A DNA stretch of 64,000 nucleotides from Scylla paramamosain (lineage: Eukaryota > Arthropoda > Malacostraca > Decapoda > Portunidae), in contig NC_087173.1 in assembly GCF_035594125.1 (NCBI RefSeq), positions 15,650,255-15,714,254 of the forward strand, read 5' to 3'. Shown here piece by piece: positions 37,778-55,048 of the stretch. A model generated the notes under the pieces. It did not search any database, was not told the origin of the DNA, and saw only the letters and a list, made by a program, of their open reading frames with translations. The position numbers were made by a program, and so were the translations under genes. Positions within the stretch are counted from its first letter, which is position 1, and each line of letters opens with the position of its first letter.

Positions 37778-37780
<3 letters not shown>
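37376..37780. other. Intergenic DNA, no gene seen
   Basis: Unclassified. A short run near 37,560-37,640 could translate as a LINE-like ANYRPISIFS phrase but is too short and degraded to assign. Confidence 0.4.

Positions 37781-37868
<88 letters not shown>
37781..37868. repeat. (GA)n microsatellite
   Basis: About 88 bp of GA. Confidence 0.98.
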
Positions 37869-37870
<2 letters not shown>

Positions 37871-37875
37871 CAATT

Positions 37876-38025
37876 TCAGGCACCCCACACATCACTCATT
37901 TGCCTAATATTTAAATCACTCTAGCTCAAAACTTTGGGAGAGTCTAATGGTTATGCTATATACCCTTGTATAGGAAATTTAATTCTGCGTTTAGTGTTAT
38001 GTGTCCGCTCTTGTTGAGATAAAAA

Positions 38026-38056
<31 letters not shown>

Positions 38057-38560
38057 ATGGTGAAAATTGCAGAAAACTGACGATAGGCTTGTAAAAAGTT
38101 GTATTAAGCATTTTGCGTATGTGCACTAGTGTTGCAAATTTGACATGCCTTTTCGTTATAACTTGTATTAATCTTATTACCTACAAAATTCGAGCTCTAT
38201 CAGTTCATTAGTTCAAAAGTTAGCTGTAATTTCAGTTACCGGACACATCGCGCACTTGTCTAATATTCAAATCGCTTTAGTTCAAAACTTTGCGAGACCC
38301 TAATGGTTGGGCTGTATACCGTTGGATACGAAATGTCATTCTGTGTTCAGTGATATGTATTCGATCTCGCTGCGACAAAAAGGAAGTTGGTGAAAATTGC
38401 AGAAAACTGATGGTTCCTTTACAAAAAGTTTTATACTGTATTTTGCGCATGCGCAACAGTATCGCAAATTTGACATACTTTTTCGTTATAACTTGTATTA
38501 TTTTTATTAACAACAAAATTTGATCTTGATCAGTTAATTAGTTAGAAAATTGAAATTTTG
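37876..38560 (+). repeat. Diverged tandem duplication of a ~340-bp segment
   Basis: Block 1 (about 37,876-38,235) and block 2 (about 38,236-38,560) share, in order, TTGCCTAATATTTAAATCAC-like, CTCAAAACTTTG, CTAATGGTT, GGTGAAAATTGCAGAAAACTGA, TTGCAAATTTGACAT and TTTTCGTTATAACTTGTATT. A further partial match (ACTTGCCTAGTATTCAAATCACT) occurs at about 40,190, so the sequence is dispersed. It is noncoding. Confidence 0.85.
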
Positions 38561-38882
38561 AGTTTATGCATGTGCAGCGCTACTTAAAAGCTGACATAAG
38601 GAATTTTAATCAACTCGTCATAATACCATTTTCCTTTTTGTTTTGTCAATATTTTTTACCATACATCCTGATTCTGCATTCACCACTGAATCTGATGGTG
38701 TCAACCAAAGCTGGCTATCCCATATATGAAGTGAGTTATGGGATATAATGTAGAAACATTTTTCACTCGAGCATGCAAAATGTGGCTTGACGTGAGCGCT
38801 AGTCAGAGTAGTGCAGCCAATCAGATGCAAGCTTACAAACTCACCTAGACACCAGAAATCTAGCTTAAGTAAACAGATTATA

Positions 38883-40095
38883 GTTAACTCTTGCATTAGA
38901 GAGATGGACAGAATAGGGGTGAGAGAAAGAAGAAAGCGACACCGCTGGAGGAGGGGAGGTATGCAGTTAGCAAGATTAAAAGAGCAGTTAGCATGAAAAC
39001 AGCGGTAGAAGATAGCAAGACATACAACATTGCGGCGATGAGATAGAGGTTAAAGACAGTCAGTTAAAGGAGAGGAGTTGATGAGACGGAAAGCTTTTGA
39101 TTGCACCCTGTCTAGAAGAGCGGTATGAGTGAACCCCCCCATCCCCATAATACGTAAAGCATACTCCATACATGGACAGATAAGGCTTTTGTACAGAGTT
39201 AGCCGCTGGAAGGGTGAGAAAAACTGGCAGAGACGTCTCAGAATGAGATGTGAAGTTTCCAGTTTAGATTATAAGTAAAGGACAGATCAAGGATGTTCAG
39301 TGTAGGAGAGGGAAACAGTCGAGTGTCACTGAAGAAGACGGGATAGTTGTCTAGAATTTTGTGTCGAGTTGATAGACCGAGGAATTGAGTTTTGAGGCAT
39401 TAAACAATACTAAGTTTGTTCTGCCCCAATCAGAAATTTTTGAGAGATCAGAAGTCAGGCGTTCTGTGGCTTCCCTGCATTAACTATTTAATTCCTGAAG
39501 AGTTGGACGTCAACGGAAAGACATGGAGAATTGCAGAGTGGTATCATCAGCGTAGGAGTGGACAGAACAAGAAGTTAGGTTTAGATCATTGATGAATAAT
39601 AGGAGGAGAGTGGGTGACAGGAGAGAACTCTGAGGAACACCACTGTTAATTTATTTAGTTAATTTGATTTATTTAGTTAATTTAATTAGATTTAGAAGAA
39701 CAGTGACTGTCTGCCACAGCAACAATAGAACGTTCAGAAAGAAAACTTGAGATGATTACAGAGAGAAGGATAGAAGCCACAGAAGGGTAGTTTGGAAATC
39801 AAAGCTTTGTACCAGACTCTATCAAAAACTTTTGATATGTCTAAGGCAACAGCAAAAGTTTCACCAAAATCTTTAAAACAGGATGACTGTAAGGAAAGGC
39901 AGAAGATCACCACTAGAGCGGCCTTGATGGAACCCATACTGGTTGTGAAGTGATAGATGTTGAAGAGTCTTCCTGTTGAGGATAGTTTAAAAAAAAACTT
40001 TAAATAGGCAGGAAATTAAAGCAACAGGACGGTAGTATGAAGGATTAGAACGGTCATCCCTTTTAGGAACAGGCTAATCGTAGGCAAACTTCGCT
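38883..40095 (-). mobile_element. Jockey-like LINE, RT fragment (copy A6)
   Basis: Minus-strand RT sequence from the finger region ([31 protein letters not shown]) through GVPQ-, SYADD- and thumb-like blocks to the C-terminal region, with many frameshifts and a TTTAGTTAATT insertion near 39,650. It lacks the endonuclease and the 3' tail. It is older than copies A3 and A9, judging by lesions. Confidence 0.8.
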
Positions 40096-44172
<4,077 letters not shown>

Positions 44173-44206
44173 ACAACAACAATAATAATAATAATGATAA
44201 TAATAA

Positions 44207-44300
<94 letters not shown>

Positions 44301-44321
44301 GTGTGTGTGTGTGTATTAGTT
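44173..44321. repeat. Compound (AAC)(AAT)/(ATT)(GT)n microsatellite
   Basis: AAC and AAT units are followed by ATT units (complementary, so a hairpin can form) and then about 80 bp of GT-rich repeat. The left edge truncates LINE copy A8. Confidence 0.95.
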
Positions 44322-44895
44322 ACATACTGTTACCCAACTGCCGTCAGGATTTATCGGCTGATTTCACTGTTCAACTTTACCACTCACTCACGTGGGTCCT
44401 GTGACCAGGGGCCTTGTGAGTTATATGGAGCTCGTTCTGGAGGCAAGGGCAGACAGAAAGGTGGGCGGAGCTGGACTCGCATGGTTTATTTTCCTGGCAG
44501 GCACATTACCAGTCACAGTTCACTCGCAAGGCAGATTAGCAGACTGGCTACCATGTCCTCAGGCGGGTACAGAGCGCAATACTGTCCTCACAGGTGCAGA
44601 ACAAAGGCAGGGCCAGCAAAGGGCGGCGGATGACATCTCTGGGCTGAATCCTGGCGGCAGCTCTGCGGCGGTGGTCTATATGCTCTTTGGGTCGGGCGGC
44701 GACTACTCGCGATCTGGCATCCTCTTACACAGCTCTGCAGACTCACGCCAACTCTCCCCTCCAAAATCACGCACGGGGGGGGGGAAGCTCACACACAGGG
44801 AAACCCAAACGCATATCCATATTCACAATAATACTGCATGCCTTATTTACTAAATAAACACATGATAATACACATATATAGCATACAGTAATATT

Positions 44896-44896
<1 letters not shown>
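44322..44896. other. GC-richer unclassified sequence
   Basis: Contains a 153-codon plus-strand ORF (44,392-44,853) and an overlapping 130-codon frame. Neither shows a motif I recognise, and repeat-like wording elsewhere in the window was not found. It could be part of an unidentified element. Confidence 0.35.

Positions 44897-44964
<68 letters not shown>
44897..44964. repeat. (CT)n microsatellite
   Basis: About 68 bp of CT. Confidence 0.98.
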
Positions 44965-44966
<2 letters not shown>

Positions 44967-45128
44967 CATTTGTAACACTTACAATAAATTTGGCCACTTA
45001 CGTAAAAATATTATAAAAATACAGGACGCAACCCCATGCTTCCATCTCGATGTAAGGTGAAGCTCTCCTCAGATATTATCAAGCTACCACAATGATATTT
45101 AGAAAAACAAGCACAGAAGGAAAACAAA

Positions 45129-46020
45129 GACAGAAGTACGATTTGATGCCTCATTTGCGTTCTGCCATCATGGAGTGAGCATCTTCCTGTTGGTCTGAGG
45201 ATGAATTCGGTAGATGGTATAATCGGCTCATGGTTTCTTGGGACGGTTTGGCTACTCAGATACATTTTTTTTCATGTCTAATGCTATTGTTCTTACATTT
45301 TATGTGATCTTCGTTGTCTCAATAAAGTCTTCTTTTGGTTTCCAATGGACCACACTCGATTAGGGACGAATTCACTTGTAAACAATAAGCATATCCATTT
45401 GGCTGGTAGATGATGTATTTGACTCATGGTATCTTAGGAAGCCTAACCTAATTTAATTTAACCTAACCTAACTTAACCAAACCTAATCTAACTGCACCTA
45501 ACCTACCTAAATCTAACCTAACCTAGCTCAACCTAACATAACCTAACTAAAGTTAACCTAACCAAAACCTAACGTAACTAAACCTATTCTAACCCAACCT
45601 AACTAAACCTCTTCTAACCTAACCTAACTAAACCTCCTGATACTGCCTACAAACTACCATGGAGCGAGGTAACGTGGGTACATGGAAGAAGCGATAAATT
45701 TGATAAAAAGTGATATCTCAGGAATGAACAATTTGTGGCAATAAAGATATACACTACTGTGTTATACGTGACCGAAGTATCTCACTGACATCCTTTTTTT
45801 TTTTTTTTGCCATGAGAAATTTGGAAACCAAAATGGAGGCAATATAAATCACATAAAATGTAAGAACAATAGCATTAAACATGAAAATAATGTATCTGAG
45901 TAGTCAAACCATCCCAAGAAGCCATGAGCCGAATATATCATCTACTGATTCATCCTCAGACCAGCAGGGGGATGTTCACTGTGACAGCAGAATGCAAATG
46001 AGGCATCGAATCGTATGTCT
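45129..46020. mobile_element. Long inverted repeat (foldback) around a CCTAA-like array
   Basis: The left arm (about 45,129-45,345) and right arm (about 45,820-46,020) are inverted copies: GATGCCTCATTTGCGTTCTG, GGTCTGAGGATGAATTCGG, CTACTCAGATACATT and GCTATTGTTCTTACATTTTA each recur as reverse complements on the other side. The middle contains a degenerate CCTAA array. The inner flank at about 45,400-45,432 also partly repeats an arm segment in direct orientation. No transposase is visible. It is probably a nonautonomous DNA element of unknown class. Confidence 0.8.
45434..45640 (+). repeat. Degenerate CCTAA array (telomere-like)
   Basis: About 200 bp of AACCTAACCTAA-type pentamers with ACTAAACCT and CTTCTAACC variants. 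CCTAA is the complement of the arthropod telomere unit TTAGG. Degeneracy shows it is interstitial and old, or a telomere-like minisatellite inside an element. Confidence 0.7.
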
Positions 46021-46270
46021 CCACACTGTTCACACATGCACTTATACCGAGTGCTGGATAGATCTCCAGTGAATATACACCTGTCATGTTTACTCATACT
46101 TAATACACAACCCCTTGGTCGAGAAGAGTGAAAATCCAGGAAAGCCATAGACAATAGGGTTAATTGTGCATCGCTTGATGTGTGGATGTATGAAAGTTAT
46201 TCTATCTTAATGATAGTATTTCTAAAACATATAAGAATCAAGTTCTTTGGTATCCTTTTCTTTTTTTCTT

Positions 46271-46379
46271 CTATGATTATTATTATTATTATTATTATTA
46301 CTATTATTATTGTTGTTATTGTTGTTGTTGTTGTTGTTTATGATATAATTTATTATCATTATTGTTATTGTTCTTCCTA

Positions 46380-46452
<73 letters not shown>

Positions 46453-46470
46453 CATTATTATTCTTGTTAC
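46271..46470. repeat. (ATT)n/(GTT)n microsatellite
   Basis: ATT units with a GTT block near 46,310-46,338 and a second long ATT block at 46,385-46,455. Short ORFs rich in Tyr, Asn or Ile across it are artefacts. Confidence 0.97.
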
Positions 46471-46920
46471 TGTATTGATATTTATATTTTTCTATTTATT
46501 TCTTTTTTCAATGCAACTGCTACATAGATAGGATATAATTATTTCATTTTATTATCCATAATAAAATCAAACAAAAAAATATGGTCATATTCATTTATCT
46601 TATGATGAAATTCGTGAAAAAAAAAAAGAAAAAAAAATGGGAGACGGTGAAGTACCTAAGACACTCCTGAAGCGTTTTCTTTTAATATACTCGTCTCTGA
46701 CAGGTGGCAGCACCTCCGCTGCCTTCCACACCACTACTTTCCTCTTATACAGTCCTTCTTTGGTTGAAAGCAAGGATTCTGTAGTTGAAAGCAAAGACTA
46801 TAAAAGGAAGACAGGAAAACTGAACCGAAACTTTGTGAGCAACTGGCCTTAAAAGCTCACTAGATGACTCTGCTGTAATATCGACACTAAGACCAAAATC
46901 AAGACCAAGTCTGTTTACAT
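46471..46920. other. Intergenic DNA, no gene seen
   Basis: AT-rich, with an A-run near 46,617-46,637. No recognised domain. Confidence 0.5.
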
Positions 46921-47917
46921 GGTATGGATGTGATTGCATGAATTGAAAGTGAAATTGATAAGTTAGAAGTGGGCCAGAACAAAGTAGCAAGGATGGCACT
47001 GAGTGCACCGAGGTGCACAGCAGTTGAAGCCTTGAGAGGTGACATGGGATGGAGCACCTTCAGAGAAAGACTGACAAAAGCCACACTTAGGTATAAGATT
47101 AGGCTTGAGAGAATGGATGATGCAAGAATAGCAAGGAAGGTGTACCTGTGGAATGAAAGTGGAAGCAAATGGAGGAAGAGATGCATGAGAATGACAGACA
47201 GGAATGGATTGCAAGTTGTGTGGGCGATAAGAATGGCTGGTAGGAATCAAAATGAGCGTGAATGGGTGGTAACAAGAGGAGGAAGAGTGGGAGCCGAATG
47301 GGATGTGAGAAAATGGAAGAATGAGATAGACAAAGAAGTGAAATGTGTGGGACTGAATGAATGGAAGAATGAGATGGAAAGAAAGAAGACCCTGTAATGG
47401 TACAAGGAGAAAGAGGCCCCGAGGTATGAAAGGTGGTATGATGGAAGCCTGGGCGGTGATCTTCTCTTCCGAGCGAGGGCACAGTGTATGGATGTGAATG
47501 CAAGGAGTTACAGGTGGTCTGAATCCCGCAGCAAAGTGTGCCAGATGTGTGACATGGGAGAGGATGAGACGGTGGAACATGTGGTGCTGGAGTGTGTGAA
47601 GTATGCCAGAGACAGGAATGAGATGATGCAAGTGATACTGACTGAGTTAGGGCATGATAGGAATGAAAGAGTGGAGAAGACAGGAAAGGAATGGATGGTG
47701 TTCTTGCTGGGACTGTGTAGAGAGGCGAATGAAAGGATGACTGAGGCGGTGAAAGAGTTTCTGGAGAGAATGTGGCGTGCCAGGTGTATGAACAATTAGG
47801 ATAGAGGATGCTGTTCGTTTCTCCTTTTTTTTCCCCTTTCTACAGGAGTTGCCGATCCAAAGGCCTGGCTCAGGAGTGATCCTGTGCCACCTGTACCATC
47901 AAGATCAAGATCAAGAT
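46921..47917 (+). mobile_element. LINE family C, 3' fragment (copy C1)
   Basis: Encodes the C-terminal region of a non-LTR polyprotein: SEIDKLEVGQN-like, VARMALSAPRCTAVEALRGD, LTKATLRYKIRLERMD and a C-terminal zinc motif CQMCDMGEDETVEHVVLEC (C-x2-C-x8-H-x4-C). It reads on to the stop at 47,797-47,799. One stop replaces a glutamate codon at 47,395-47,397. The 3' end is a short ATCAAG repeat at about 47,898-47,917. It matches 50,056-51,050 almost base for base by eye. It is 5'-truncated within the thumb/connection region. Confidence 0.85.
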
Positions 47918-48022
47918 CAGGAGGAAATATGACATACTTAAGAAAGTTGTGAGAGAGCATGGAGAGGAGAGAGTTCTAGTTATGGGTGACATGAATGCAC
48001 ATGTGGAAATCTTGGGGAACAG

Positions 48023-49063
48023 GTGAACAGGAATGGTGAAATGCTTGGAGAGTTTGTTGATGAACTGGAGCTGGAAAATCTGAATGTTACTTTGGCTGAG
48101 GGGCGTGTGACTTGGAGTGCAAGAGAGCAGGAATCGGCAATTGACTACGTGTTGGTGAATGGAAGAATGCGTGAAATTGTGTCGCATATGTGGATATATG
48201 AGGATGGTTTGGTTAATATTGTGTCCGATCACAACATGCTGGTTGTGGAGTGCTTGATGCAGGGTGGGAATGAAGTGAAAGTGGCAAGTAAGAAAAAGAA
48301 GTGGAGACTGAGAGATGTAGGGTGGGAGAACTTTCAGGTTGATCTGAGTGAGAGAAGCTGGGACGACGAAAGTGTGCATGATGTGGAGCATCTGAATGTG
48401 AAACTGGTTGAGGACGTGAGGGGTGCTGCTGAGAACCAGATAGGGTTTGTGAGAGTAGGTAGAAGAAAGAATGTATGTAAACCTTGGTGGAATGATGAAA
48501 TCAGAGCGGCTAGGAGGGAGCGAAAGAGAATGAGTAGACAGTGTAGATGGCTGAGGAAAAAGAGGCATGAAAGCGATGAGGCAGAGAATGAGTATCAGAA
48601 TTCATGGGCAGCATATGTGAAGCAGCAGCGGTTGGCAAGACAAATGATAATGAATGCTAAAGTGAAGAGTGAAAGGAGTGTGATTCAATCTTTAAGGGAG
48701 AAAGGTATGGAAGGTGGCCGTGAATGGTACAAGTTCATGAGAGGTGAGAATATGTCAGGCAGTGTTGGTGTGGAGAGTCTAAAAGTGGAGGGTGTAGTTA
48801 TAACAGAGAAGGACGGAATCAGGGAGGCAATCAAAAGGTTCTGGGAAGAAGTAGGTCGGGTAGGTGAGATGTTTAGTGTGAGAGAAGGATGTGTAACACT
48901 GGAAAGGAAGAATGCGGATGAACTGGATGAAAGAATCAGTAGGAATGAAGTGGAGAGGTGTGTGAAAAGGCAGAAGAATGGCAAGGCAGCAGGTCCAGAT
49001 GATATACCCTATGAGATCTACAAGAATGGTGGGGAGGTAGTGATAGACAGAATGACTGAATAA
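48023..49063 (+). pseudogene. LINE C endonuclease C-terminus, linker and RT start
   Basis: 346 codons. Endonuclease end blocks are RVTWSAREQESAIDYVLVN and IVSDHNMLVVE (catalytic SDH). PWWNDEIRAARRERKRM and NSWAAYVKQQRL are the basic helical linker, and KRQKNGKAAGPDDIPYEIYK is RT block 0/1. The TAA at 49,061 sits in the same frame as the next ORF and replaces one codon before FNRVWDEERVP, so it is a point lesion, not a real terminus. The upstream part (47,920-48,020) is in another frame because of a lost G. Confidence 0.85.
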
Positions 49064-49072
49064 TTCAACCGA

Positions 49073-50779
49073 GTGTGGGATGAAGAGAGAGTGCCAAGAA
49101 AGTGGAATGAGAGCCGAGTGTGTCTGTTGCATAAGGGGGGATTTAAGAGTAAGAATGAGCTGAAGAACTACAGGCCAATTGCATTAGTGAATACAATAGG
49201 TAAAGTTTTCAGTGCAGTGTTGAATGAAAGACTGTGTAAATGGATTGAGAGAGCTGGAGTGCTGGGTAAAGAACAGAATGGTTTTCGTGGGGATAGGAGA
49301 GCTGAGGACAATATGTTTGTGGTGAATGAAATGATTGAGAAGAAAAAGAAGGATGGGGGTAAATTGTACCTAGGTTTTCTGGATATAGAGAAAGCTTATG
49401 ATAGAGTGGACAGAGAAATGCTAGGTAGAGTCTTAGAAAAGATTGGATTGAGTGCAAAGATAATTAACATAGTGCAAAGTATGTATGTGGACACAAGAGC
49501 TAGATACAGACTAGGAGACATAGAAACAGACTGGGTGAAGAGTGAGAGAGGAGTTAGGCAGGGCTGTATATTGTCACCAACCCTTTTAAGCCTGTATACA
49601 GAGGAGCTAGCAGCCAGGATGAGAAGAATGAATGTAGGGGTAACTGTGGGGAATGATAAAGTATGTGTGCTCCTTTATGCAGATGACGTAGTTGTTATGA
49701 GTGAATTGGCAGATGAGCTTCAAAGTTTGTTGGATGTAGTGGATGGCTATGGTAAAGACTTTGGAGTAAGGTTTAGCAGTGAGAAAAGCAAAGTAATGAT
49801 TGTGAATAGGTCAGAGGATGAAAGTAATGTGGTATGGAGACTTGGAGAGAATGAGTTGAGACAGGTGCAAGAGTACAAGTACTTAGGGATGTGGATGAGT
49901 CCTAGTGGGTGTGCAAAGGCAAAGAATGAAAAGATAAGTATGGTAAACCAGTGGGTAGGTCGATTGGGAAGCGCGGCAAGGATGAGAGCAAGTAAGTATG
50001 ATGTGTTGAGAGAAGTGTGGAAGAGTGTGGCTGTGCCATGTATAATGTATAGTATGGATGTGATTTCATGGAATGAAAGTGAAATTGATAAGTTAGAAGT
50101 GGGCCAGAATAGAGTAGCAAGAATGGCACTGAGTGCACCTAGGTGCACAGCAGTTGAAGGCTTGAGAGGTGACATGGGATGGAGCACCTTTAGAGAAAGA
50201 CTGACAAAAGCCACACTTAGGTACAAGATTAGGTTTAAGAGAATGGATGATGCAAGAATAGCAAGGAAGGTGTACCTGTGCAATGAAAGTGGAAGGAAAT
50301 GGAGGAAGAGATGCATGAGAATGACAGACAGGAATGGATTACAAGTTGTGTGGGCGATAAGAATGGCTGGTAGGAATCAAAATGAGCGTGAATGGGTGGT
50401 AACAAGAGGAGGAAGAGTGGGAGCCGAATGGGATGTGAGAAAATGGAAGAATAAGATAGACAAAGAAGTGAAATGTGTGGGATTGAATGAATGGAAGAAT
50501 GAAATGGAAAGAAAGAAGACCCTGGAATGGTACAAGGAAAAAGAGGCCCCGAGGTATGAAAGGTGGTATGATGGAAGCCTGGGCGGTGATCTTTTCTTCC
50601 GAGTGAGGGCACAGTGTATGGATGTGAATGCAAGGAGTTACAGGTGGTCTGAGTCCCGCAGCAAAGTGTGCCAGATGTGTGACATGGGAGAGGATGAGAC
50701 GGTGGAACATGTGGTGCTGGAGTGTGTGAAGTATGCCAGAGACAGGTATGAGATGATGCAAGTGATACTGACTGAGTAA
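49073..50779 (+). pseudogene. LINE C reverse transcriptase and C-terminal zinc motif
   Basis: 568 open codons, the longest polymerase frame among the LINEs here. RT blocks: NYRPIALVNTIGKVFSAVLNERL, EQNGFRGDRRAEDNMF, LYLGFLDIEKAYDRVDREML (first palm aspartate), GVRQGCILSPTLLSLYTEEL, VLLYADDVVVMSE (catalytic YADD) and KYLGMWMSPSGCAKAKNE. The C-terminus has CQMCDMGEDETVEHVVLECVKY. The TAA at 50,777 replaces a leucine seen in copy C1 (LTELGHDRNE); the same frame then runs open to the natural stop near 50,930. All catalytic residues are intact. Confidence 0.9.
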
Positions 50780-51050
50780 GGACATGATAGGAATGAAAGA
50801 GTGGAGAAGACTGGAAAGGAATGGATGGTGTTGTTGCTGGGACTGTGTAGAGGGGCGAATGAAAGGATGATTGAGGCGGTGAAAGAGTTTCTGGAGAGAA
50901 TGTGGCGTGCCAGGTGTATGAGCAATTTGGATAGAGGATGCTGTTCGTTTCTCTTTTTTTTTTTTTTCCCCCTTCTACAGGAGTTGGCGATCCAAAGGCC
51001 TGACTCAGGAGTGATCCTGTGCCATCTGTACGATCAAGATCAAGATCAAG

Positions 51051-51422
51051 AGATCACATCCGTGTTCCCTCTATAAGAGAAACAAGAAAAAAAGACGCCA
51101 ATCTTCTTTTTCACGCTTCTCTGAAGGATAAAGAAAGGTAAGCAATGTATATTAACTTATATCATTAAGTTATAAACGTAGTTAGAAGAAGCAAACATTT
51201 ATCAGAAAAATAGTTTCTTCCTTAAATTTGGAGGATGTTGTTTGATAAATTTACAAAAAAAAAAAAAAATGTTGAGGGACATTTCTATCCATGCTTTATA
51301 TTTACGTGTCTGCATATACTTGTATATAATGTTTTAGACAAATACAAATAAAGTACACCTTTATATCATTGTGTTTCTATGTCAAAAATATGAGTACACT
51401 AGTTAAATGACTGAAGTAAATT

Positions 51423-51426
<4 letters not shown>
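51051..51426. other. AT-rich DNA, no gene seen
   Basis: No motif-bearing ORF between LINE C2 and the next (TA)n array. Confidence 0.5.

Positions 51427-51508
<82 letters not shown>
51427..51508. repeat. (TA)n microsatellite
   Basis: About 82 bp directly before module copy H4. Confidence 0.99.
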
Positions 51509-53638
<2,130 letters not shown>

Positions 53639-54120
53639 TTAACATAGATCTCCGGTCTGGGATAAACGATCTGCTACTTCATTATCAGCGTCCTTAATAT
53701 GCTGGATATCAAGGTTATATTCTTGCAGCAATAGGCTCCATCGAGTAAGCCTTACATTCTTGAATTTAAACTGGTCCAGAAATTGCAGTGGACTATTGTC
53801 TGAGAAAATAGTCACTTTAGGGCCATAAGCAGGCACATAAACTTCGAAGTGCTGCAAGGCTAGAATTATAGCTAAAAGTTTTTGTTCAATTACTGATTTT
53901 TTTTTTTTCTGGGCAGAGGTGAACATCTTACAAAAGTAACAAACAGGACGATTTACTTGGTTATCATCCAGCTGCATTAATACAGCTCCTACTCCAACCT
54001 GGCTGACATCAACAGCCAAAGCAAAGGGCCAAGAGAAATCAGCTACCTTTAATACAGGTAGGCTACACAGCAAAGCCTGCAATTTCACACTCTCTGATCC
54101 ACTTTCAATGATACCCCTTC
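53639..54120 (-). pseudogene. Ty3/Gypsy RNase H fragment
   Basis: 149 open codons on the minus strand. VADFSWPFALAVDVSQVGVGAVLMQ carries the first RNase H aspartate. CYFCKMFTSAQKKKKSVIEQKLLAIILALQHFEVYV includes the acidic helix. TIFSDNSPLQFLDQFKFKN is the second block, where SDN-S replaces the common SDHNPL. LTRWSLLLQEYNLDIQHIKD and NEVADRLSQ end the domain. It is a relic without RT or integrase neighbours. The integrase end at 1-842 could belong to a related family, but this cannot be tested here. Confidence 0.85.
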
Positions 54121-54478
<358 letters not shown>

Positions 54479-54530
54479 CATGTGCATATAAGCAAGAATA
54501 TTGGATAAATCAATATAAAATAAATTGATA

Positions 54531-54535
54531 ATCTG
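54531..54535. other. Target-site duplication, left copy (ATCTG)
   Basis: ATCTG directly precedes the LTR and recurs directly after the other LTR at 60,851-60,855. BEL/Pao integrases commonly make 4-6 bp duplications. Confidence 0.85.
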
Positions 54536-54898
54536 TGTCGAAATGGGACATTTCCTTGCTAGGAATCTTGAAAAGAGAAGGCCAAGAAAAAGACAACCCG
54601 TCTGTGTAGTGCGCTTCTAATGTCTCTCTCAACACTTCACAAAACCCGCACAACATCATGTTGTGCTACAGTTCACATCAGCTTCATGTGTTTACCCAAA
54701 ATACAGAAATAAATATAACAATGTCCTTTTACCCCTAGAAATACTCACTTAAGACATTATAAATGGTACAATAAATGTCAATACCAAAGCTGAAGAAATG
54801 TTGGAACCTGAAAGGAAAACGGCGTCAGCTGATTCTATCTAAGGCCTAACTAAGCTAAACGGAAGCCAAATATACTAATGACTATATAATATTCGACA
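54536..54898 (-). repeat. 3' LTR of the BEL/Pao element (363 bp)
   Basis: Bounded by TGTCGAA and TTCGACA, a 7-bp inverted terminal repeat. Its full sequence matches the LTR at 60,488-60,850 with no difference found by eye. Confidence 0.95.
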
Positions 54899-54909
54899 TC
54901 CTCCCCACC
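54899..54909 (-). other. Polypurine tract of the BEL/Pao element
   Basis: On the minus strand GGTGGGGAGGA lies immediately before the 3' LTR, about 140 bp after the stop codon. Confidence 0.8.
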
Positions 54910-55048
54910 ATAAGGGGCGAAGCAACTTATCCAAACAAATACCTCGTACAATAAGTATCTAACATCATACCATATCATACCATAACCCAATAGTTCCCAT
55001 AAACAAACACAACACATGACCTACCACCATACATAATAAATGTACAAC

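Larger units (their letters stand above)
47918..51050 (+). mobile_element. LINE family C, long copy (C2)
   Basis: Directly abuts the ATCAAG tail of C1. Starts in the endonuclease (KYDILKKVVREHGEERVLVMGDMNAH with the D-x-N catalytic block), then GRVTWS, IDYVLVN and VSDHNMLVVE, a linker, the full RT and a C-terminal zinc motif, and ends with the same ATCAAG tail at about 51,030-51,050. The frame is nearly intact, with a one-base loss in the G run near 48,017 and two TAA codons at 49,061-49,063 and 50,777-50,779 where a leucine codon is expected. The clade could not be fixed from motifs; there is no RNase H. Confidence 0.88.

Noticed and set aside
44392..44853. 153-codon ORF in GC-richer DNA as a host gene
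   Set aside because: No recognised motif, no splice or start context, and an equally long overlapping frame; kept only as an unclassified region.
45881..46154. ORFs over the right arm of the inverted repeat at 45.9-46.1 kb
   Set aside because: The matching left arm carries only similar short shadows; the sequence is explained as a noncoding inverted arm.
49747..50316. Minus-strand ORFs of 130-230 codons opposite LINE C (46.9-50.9 kb)
   Set aside because: They are His/Ser/Leu-rich shadows of the plus-strand LINE frame and recur wherever that LINE occurs.
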